A stretch of 64,000 nucleotides of DNA from assembly GCF_011762185.1 (NCBI RefSeq), contig NZ_JAASQJ010000001.1, positions 1,178,001 through 1,242,000 of the forward strand, given 5' to 3'. The notes under the pieces were generated by a model. The model did no database searches and was not told the origin of the DNA. It saw only the letters and a list, made by a program, of their open reading frames with translations. The position numbers and the translations under genes are program-made. Source of the DNA: Dyadobacter arcticus. GTDB lineage: Bacteria; Bacteroidota; Bacteroidia; Cytophagales; Spirosomataceae. Shown here one piece after another: positions 60,301 to 64,000 of the stretch; the stretch's first letter is position 1; the number at the start of each line of letters is the position of its first letter.

Positions 60301-60476
60301 TTGCGGGCGGCGTCAGGTTCAGTCTCACTGCTACGAATTTATTTTTAAACACACCATTCAGAGGTTATGATCCCGAGGCTTTGACTTTCGGTTCGGGAAC
60401 CAACCTGATTGGTTTTGTCGGACGAAACAACCCGGCCACAAGGAGTTTTCAATTCGGTATTAATGCTAATTTCTAA
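57363..60476 (+). CDS. SusC/RagA-family TonB-linked outer membrane transporter
   Basis: The 1037-residue protein should form the gated beta-barrel that imports a glycan or other ligand across the outer membrane. Order: signal peptide (about 1-24), CarboxypepD_reg-like domain (about 26-105; ITGKVTDPGGTEIPGVSVSVKGSSQGTLTNEKGDYTISV), TonB-box-like NEVVVTALG, plug domain (about 115-240; LQGKVAGAIITGSGGAPGAGVNIILRG, DIESISVLKGPAATALYG), then the barrel ending in FQFGINANF with the aromatic C-terminal residue. The ATG at 57363 is preferred to a TTG two codons upstream. It is paired with SusD 6 bp downstream. Confidence 0.95.
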   Translation: MNRLLHNKLWAFLLALAFIANAAKGQNATITGKVTDPGGTEIPGVSVSVKGSSQGTLTNEKGDYTISVGSAGTLVFSFIGFKKMEVAVGSKKVINTRLEPDVSVLNEVVVTALGQTQEKRSIGYSVQSIKSDEIKNSGDPNVVGALQGKVAGAIITGSGGAPGAGVNIILRGITSLSGSADNQPLFVIDGIIISNSTTAGNPLPSAGTASPGASEQFANTNRAADINPDDIESISVLKGPAATALYGLRASNGAIIITTKRGKSGKLNISVSASGGVDVLGKSPDIQTRFLQGRFGEFISPTEVRQRTPYQSFGPSVIDNTTDKIYDNFRGFYQTGFRTNNNISITKGGEKGNIYFSIGHNYQQGIVPTTDFARTSGKIAGTYNLTDKFSVSGSLNYIRSGGKRPPAGDKSIFSALSYWPNTYDVNDYLNADGTYKNLLPGFTDNPRYLVEKSPRVDKVNRYIADVTLNYNITDWLTAKYQVTFDGFNERRSRQVDSTFDVGTAVKGFLIKEFINYREINSNLYVTATKHFGENWTGSLMVGNSIVDSKRPESYYERGEGWKPPFTGEISSYRNQQKRLYSPLQYRIVSFFGDAKLSYKEMLYLNVTGRNDIVSTLPVANNSFFYPSFSAGYIFTENLPKNNILSYGKLRASWAQVGKGTDPYVIGAYYELTDNFPFGNSVPGYVRRPTTAADNLKPERTTSIEFGTELRFFKNRLMVDATYFKMDSKDQIVRAPVSNVSGYSFYYTNIGLIRNKGLELLLSLKPVQSAKFNWDMSLNFTKMSGRVVEMPDELEEIAYFDNGSRGVLKVREGSKVGDLWGLDYLRAPDGQLLIQGNGYPLTSLTTTQYGNALPDWTAGLTNSFNYKGLGLSLLLEWRQGGDVVDLGERNAFRAGSIKITEKRYEQVVFKGVVEQKSADGQVTYVPNTKKVVLDDAFYNPSTARYLGNSAQFNIQDGSWFRLRTVNLNYALPKNIIAKTVFAGGVRFSLTATNLFLNTPFRGYDPEALTFGSGTNLIGFVGRNNPATRSFQFGINANF

Positions 60477-60482
60477 GATCTT

Positions 60483-61916
60483 ATGAAAAATATAAAACAA
60501 ATAGCAGCCCTGGCATTCATCTTCTTTCTGACCACGCTTACCGGCTGTGAAAATTTCCTGGATGTGAACGTGGATCAAACATTGAAAGGAGATGCCTCCA
60601 TGCAAGAATTGCTGCCGACCGCAGAATTTTACACGGGTGAAGCCAGTTACCAGCAGGCATTTGTTGCTTGTCAGTATGCGCAGCAGATTGGTAACGCCAT
60701 TGGCTCCAATGGGATAGATACTTATGCCGAAACCGATAATACAATTGGTTGGTCGAATCTGTATTTATATGTCATTCCCCAATTAAACTTGATCATTCGC
60801 AAAGGTCAGGAGGAAAATGCGTCCGCTTATGTGGGGATTGCGAAGGTACTCATGGCTTATAACCTCGGTATTGCCACGGTCAATTGGGAAAATGTACCCT
60901 ATTCACAAGCAGACCTGAAGAACTTTTCTCCAGCTTATGACACTCAGGAGCAGATTTACTTAATCATTTCAAAATTACTGGATGAGTCTGTCGCGGAACT
61001 TGCAAAAAATACGGGTGCCAAACCAGCCGCGGACGATCTGATTTACAATGGGGATATGTCGAAATGGACAAAACTGGCGTATTCTCTCAAAGCCCGTTAT
61101 GCCATGCATTTTTCAGTGAAGAACCCGCAACAGGCTGCGCAGGCTGCAATTGCTGCTTTACCCAATGCAATGGCCAGCAATGCGGACGATTTTCAGCTTC
61201 AATACAACTCCAAGAACCTCAGTCCATGGTACAGCCGGGTGGCGATCCCAAATACGACCAGCAATTTATCGGTAACCTTTACCAACACATTTGTTGACCT
61301 TACGAACGGAACGGCCCAAAAAGTCGTAGATCCGCGATTGTCTAAGGTTATCTCTCTCAAAAATAATCAGACCGTCTATTCAGGTGTAATTCCCGGTTCG
61401 GGAAGCGGTTCGACGGTAGACCTTACCGCAAAAGCGTGGCACTCCAATGTCAACTCGCCATTGGTCATGATGACTTATTCCGAGGTTAAGGCGATTGAGG
61501 CGGAGGCGCGTTTTCTTTTAAATGGTGGCACGGCAACATCGGCAGGCACCACGGCTCAGGCTTACACGGCTTACCAGGAAATCATTTCAAACAATATGAA
61601 AAAGGTAGGTGTGACCGAGGCGGACATTGCAGCTTATCTGGCCGCAGCGCCGGTGAATGTTGGTTTGGGTAAATTGACATTGAAGCACATCATTACTGAA
61701 AAATTCAAATCAATGTTATTGATCGGCGATATCTGGACGGACATCCGGAAGTACAATTATCTGGACTTCCCAATGCCTTCCAACGTTAATCCCGATTTGC
61801 AGGGGAAGCGGATCCAGCGGATGAAATACCCGGATTCGGAAGTTACCCGTAATTCGAAAACAGTGCAGGCCAATCAGAAGAACCCTGAAATTCCAATGTG
61901 GTTTTTGGTGAAATAA
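60483..61916 (+). CDS. SusD/RagB-like outer membrane lipoprotein (SusD-like_2)
   Basis: The 477-residue protein is the surface substrate-binding partner that caps SusC. It has a lipoprotein signal (MKNIKQIAALAFIFFLTTLTGC, Cys22) and TPR-like helices with the SusD-like_2 features SMQELLPTAEFYTGEASYQQAFVACQYAQQIG, YLIISKLLDESVAELAK, DLIYNGDMSKWTKLAYSLKARYAMHFS and MMTYSEVKAIEAEARFLLNGG. It starts 6 bp after susC. No catabolic enzyme with clear substrate is adjacent, so the imported molecule is unknown. Confidence 0.94.
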   Translation: MKNIKQIAALAFIFFLTTLTGCENFLDVNVDQTLKGDASMQELLPTAEFYTGEASYQQAFVACQYAQQIGNAIGSNGIDTYAETDNTIGWSNLYLYVIPQLNLIIRKGQEENASAYVGIAKVLMAYNLGIATVNWENVPYSQADLKNFSPAYDTQEQIYLIISKLLDESVAELAKNTGAKPAADDLIYNGDMSKWTKLAYSLKARYAMHFSVKNPQQAAQAAIAALPNAMASNADDFQLQYNSKNLSPWYSRVAIPNTTSNLSVTFTNTFVDLTNGTAQKVVDPRLSKVISLKNNQTVYSGVIPGSGSGSTVDLTAKAWHSNVNSPLVMMTYSEVKAIEAEARFLLNGGTATSAGTTAQAYTAYQEIISNNMKKVGVTEADIAAYLAAAPVNVGLGKLTLKHIITEKFKSMLLIGDIWTDIRKYNYLDFPMPSNVNPDLQGKRIQRMKYPDSEVTRNSKTVQANQKNPEIPMWFLVK

Positions 61917-61951
61917 ATTAATGATCAGACACAGATTTAATATTAATTGAG

Positions 61952-62425
61952 ATGAAAAATATCAAAACAACAATAGTATCCATAGCAGCTATCTTCCTCA
62001 TGACAGGCTGTTAGAAAGAGCCTGACCTTTTTGGAGATCTGCTGATCAGCAATGGAAAAGTAGCTCAGATTTCAGTCGTTTGGCTGGGAGATACCAAAGT
62101 GTTTTCAGCAGCAGGCGTTTTGCAGCCTGGCGTAACGGTCGATTCCCTGAGCAAGGTAAATGTCAACATGGAGTATACCAGCGAAGTGGCGGTCAAGGAG
62201 TTTAAGATATATTCCGCTGCTACAACGACCGGCGTGCAAACGCTGCTCGCCAAATTTCCGGCGGGTACGCAAAAATATGATAATGAGCTCCGGAATTATG
62301 TTGTGAAAGTGCCGGTTACGGCTCCAAAAGGCAAAAATGTTACGCTCGTTTTGTTTGCCGAAGTGATAGCGGATAATAGCATTGCCTCGTCGCAAAAAAA
62401 TGTCACGCTGAAAACGAAGCCTTAG
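61952..62425 (+). pseudogene. Small lipoprotein gene with an in-frame stop right after the lipobox cysteine
   Basis: An ATG at 61952 opens a lipoprotein signal (MKNIKTTIVSIAAIFLMTGC, Cys20), but the next codon is TAG (62012-62014). The same frame then stays open to the stop at 62423-62425: KEPDLFGDLLISNGK, then VAQISVVWLGDTKVFSAAG and a beta-rich region with TLVLFAEVIADNS. The intact gene would encode about 157 residues. A single base change (for example from CAG, AAG or GAG) would explain it. It follows susD by 35 bp and was probably the third gene of the SusCD operon. A base-calling error is the alternative. Confidence 0.82.
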
Positions 62426-62445
62426 TAATTACTAAATATTAATGT

Positions 62446-62493
62446 GCTTTCCGGTTTTGGAATAACTCAATTTCCAAAGCCGGAAAGCTTTTT
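62446..62493 (+). terminator. Terminator of the SusCD operon
   Basis: 17-nt arms at 62446-62462 and 62472-62488 pair perfectly except one G-T wobble, around a 9-nt loop, followed by five T (62489-62493). It lies 21 bp after the end of the third gene and marks the operon end. Confidence 0.85.
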
Positions 62494-62571
62494 AATGTTT
62501 ATTCCCAGGTCATATTCCGAATGTTTACAACTCCTCATTTATCTTTGATATGAAAAGCTTTTAAACTCAAC

Positions 62572-63720
62572 ATGCATCCGAAAGTGATTTTGAAGAACTG
62601 TTTTATTCCTACACTCCGGCTAATCGCATGTATTGTATTCTTTACCCTCAGCCACGCTTACGCCCAGCAGGCTGGCACAGTCACCCTGACAGGAAAGGTG
62701 ACGGATAATAAAACAGGAAAACCACTGCCTTTTGCGAATGTTTTTATCAATAACTCCACTATTGGCACCAATGCCGATGAAAATGGAAATTATAAACTAG
62801 GGAATCTGGCCGTAGGAAACCTGGAAATGGTCGTGTCTTTTCTCGGCTTTGAAACGGACAAGCAGACATTGCGTTTCGAGCAGCCAGGCGTTAAAACAGT
62901 TCTTTTCAAACTGCGGGAAGGCCAGCAATTGCAGGGCGTGACCATCTATGCGAAAAAGAACAAGAAGCGTGAAAAAAATCTCAAGATCATCACGCGTGAG
63001 TTACTGGGCAACACGCCATTTAGCAAACATTGCAGAATTATGAATCCGGAAGTGCTCCGGATATCGAAAGATGATGACGGTCATTTGGGTGCGCAAACCA
63101 CCAGTCCTTTGATCATTGAAAATACTGCGCTCGGTTATCGGATCCACCAGGATTTAGATGATTTTGATTATTTCAGCGGCAAGGTATACTATGGCGGCAG
63201 CACACGGTTTGAGCTTTTAGTACCCAAAGACAGTCTTCAGAAAAAGCAATGGCGAAGCAATCAGAAAATTGCTTATCAGGGTTCGTTAAAACATTTACTG
63301 GCGAGTATGGTTTCGGATAGTTTGCAAGAGCAGGGGTTTAAAGTTTATCAGGTCATTCCCGATTCGCTTCGGCTTTTCAAACAAGTACGTAACCCGAACG
63401 GTTTTAACATTTTATCCAATCATTTGCATAACCGGATTGAGGCGGTGAGAGGTTTTCGGCTGGTCAGCCCGGGTGAATTAGTGACGGAGCGTTTAGTTGT
63501 CTCGATGACCCAACTGGAAATTTTTAACACAAAGAAAAAAGGACGTTCGCCATATTCGGATATGCCTTATGCATACACCCAGATCACAATGCCTCAGGGT
63601 TATATGGTGATTACACCGCAAGGTTGGGTAGTAATGCCCATGGGTTTTGAAATCGCAGGTGATCTTGGAAATGACCGATTTTCAACATTATTGCCTGCTG
63701 ATTGGAAACGCGATGATTAA
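62572..63720 (+). CDS. CarboxypepD_reg-domain exported protein
   Basis: The 382-residue protein has a signal peptide (about 1-32, ending HAYAQQ) and a CarboxypepD_reg-like beta-sandwich (about 36-115): TLTGKVTDNKTGKPLPFANVFINNSTIGTNADENGNYKLGNLAVGNLEMVVSFLGFE. It has no plug or barrel, so it is not a TonB receptor. The remaining roughly 265 residues (basic KKNKKREKN linker, then mixed alpha/beta) match a Bacteroidota family I cannot name. It is probably periplasmic or surface-exposed. It stands alone after the SusCD terminator and its stop abuts the convergent VCBS gene. Confidence 0.82.
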   Translation: MHPKVILKNCFIPTLRLIACIVFFTLSHAYAQQAGTVTLTGKVTDNKTGKPLPFANVFINNSTIGTNADENGNYKLGNLAVGNLEMVVSFLGFETDKQTLRFEQPGVKTVLFKLREGQQLQGVTIYAKKNKKREKNLKIITRELLGNTPFSKHCRIMNPEVLRISKDDDGHLGAQTTSPLIIENTALGYRIHQDLDDFDYFSGKVYYGGSTRFELLVPKDSLQKKQWRSNQKIAYQGSLKHLLASMVSDSLQEQGFKVYQVIPDSLRLFKQVRNPNGFNILSNHLHNRIEAVRGFRLVSPGELVTERLVVSMTQLEIFNTKKKGRSPYSDMPYAYTQITMPQGYMVITPQGWVVMPMGFEIAGDLGNDRFSTLLPADWKRDD

Positions 63721-63721
63721 A

Positions 63722-64000
63722 TCAGCGGTTTTTGGTAAGTATCGTTTTGTTTTCCAATACGATAAAGGGTAAGTGCGTATTCCAGGTCGGTTTTACATTT
63801 TCCTGATTGATCAGGCCCTTTGAATAATTGCCTAAAACAATGTCTAGATCCCCATCGGCATCCCAATCATTAACGTCCATACAAATCCACCTGCCATATT
63901 GTTGAACAGGAATGGATATTGGTTCAAATTTACCGGTAGTGCCGTTCTGGTGTTCCAGATATATGAATTTTTCCGCGGGCTTATTTTTCAGGTCGGCGAA
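63722..64000 (-). CDS. 3' end of a VCBS/FG-GAP repeat protein, cut by the window edge
   Basis: Reading leftward from the window edge, an open frame of 92 codons ends with TGA at 63724-63722. It contains DVNDWDADGDLDIVLGNY, a classic FG-GAP/VCBS calcium loop (DxDxDGxxD), preceded by KFIYLEHQNGTTGKFEPISIP. Such repeats build beta-propellers in large secreted proteins. The start and the remaining repeats lie beyond 64000. Confidence 0.88.
   Translation of the reverse strand, partial: FADLKNKPAEKFIYLEHQNGTTGKFEPISIPVQQYGRWICMDVNDWDADGDLDIVLGNYSKGLINQENVKPTWNTHLPFIVLENKTILTKNR

Noticed and set aside
1..64000. tRNA, rRNA, CRISPR or transposase signals
   Set aside because: No cloverleaf arms, regularly spaced identical repeats, rRNA blocks or transposase-like proteins were found by reading. 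A covariance-model scan would be needed to exclude a tRNA fully.

Overview
This looks like a chromosomal segment of an environmental Bacteroidota bacterium of the Cytophagales, probably a Dyadobacter-like member of the Spirosomataceae/Cytophagaceae. That placement is inferred from the gene families: a SusC/SusD pair, DUF1361, DUF2911, DUF1573, GSCFA, the large NusB, BlaI/M56 and several FtsX/MacB-type permeases. Where a promoter can be read it is of the Bacteroidota type (TTG, about 20 bp, TAnnTTTG), and most genes have no Shine-Dalgarno sequence. No rRNA, tRNA, CRISPR array, transposase or prophage was recognised.

Layout. 1-8.9 kb: an Nfu iron-sulfur scaffold, ribosomal proteins L21/L27, periplasmic and membrane proteins, and recG. 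8.9-11.1 kb: an FGGY sugar kinase and an SGNH lipoprotein. 11.3-17.4 kb: a leftward block with TolC, an ABC ATPase, a MacB/FtsX-like permease, a membrane-anchored winged-helix regulator and a small secreted protein, probably one export or envelope-response unit. 17.6-24.9 kb is accessory: an MFS exporter, a DUF433/DUF5615 toxin-antitoxin-like pair, a collapsed FtsX permease pseudogene, a lipoprotein with a conserved His-rich domain followed by two tandem paralogous lipoproteins, and an intact FtsX permease. 25-30.4 kb: glyS, a small XRE regulator, an M16 protease and a lipoprotein.

30.5-36.4 kb is a damage-response mutagenesis cassette. A catalytically complete Y-family polymerase (DinB type) and a second, DnaE2-like C-family polymerase are transcribed away from a LexA-like S24 repressor. 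The shared intergenic region is full of TTCCA/TGGAA half-sites, and a self-inhibited Fic protein follows the repressor. 36.4-44.8 kb: an ABC exporter half, then the housekeeping run nusB, ytxH-like, DUF1573, yajC, ybbR-like and coaE, with dnaX convergent. 43.9-45.3 kb: a DUF6934-like gene, a 51-codon ORF overlapping both neighbours, and a GH16 glucanase. 45.5-54.4 kb: GSCFA, Mrp, a second Nfu, an extended D-Ala-D-Ala ligase-like enzyme, a GH63/MGH1-like glycosidase and a phosphohexomutase.

54.4-64 kb: a YoeB toxin-antitoxin pair, then an M56/BlaI pair. Two clear BlaI-type dyads lie in the region shared with a divergent SusC/SusD locus. The third gene of that locus is interrupted by a stop codon immediately after its lipobox cysteine. 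A CarboxypepD_reg-domain protein and the 3' end of a VCBS/FG-GAP repeat protein close the window.

The best candidates for something undescribed are the His-rich lipoprotein with its tandem lipoproteins (20.4-22.5 kb), the DUF6934 plus 51-codon overlapping module (44.75-45.34 kb), and the repressor/polymerase cassette with its unusual operator array and Fic partner (30.5-36.4 kb). Family names come from recalled motifs and no database search was run.
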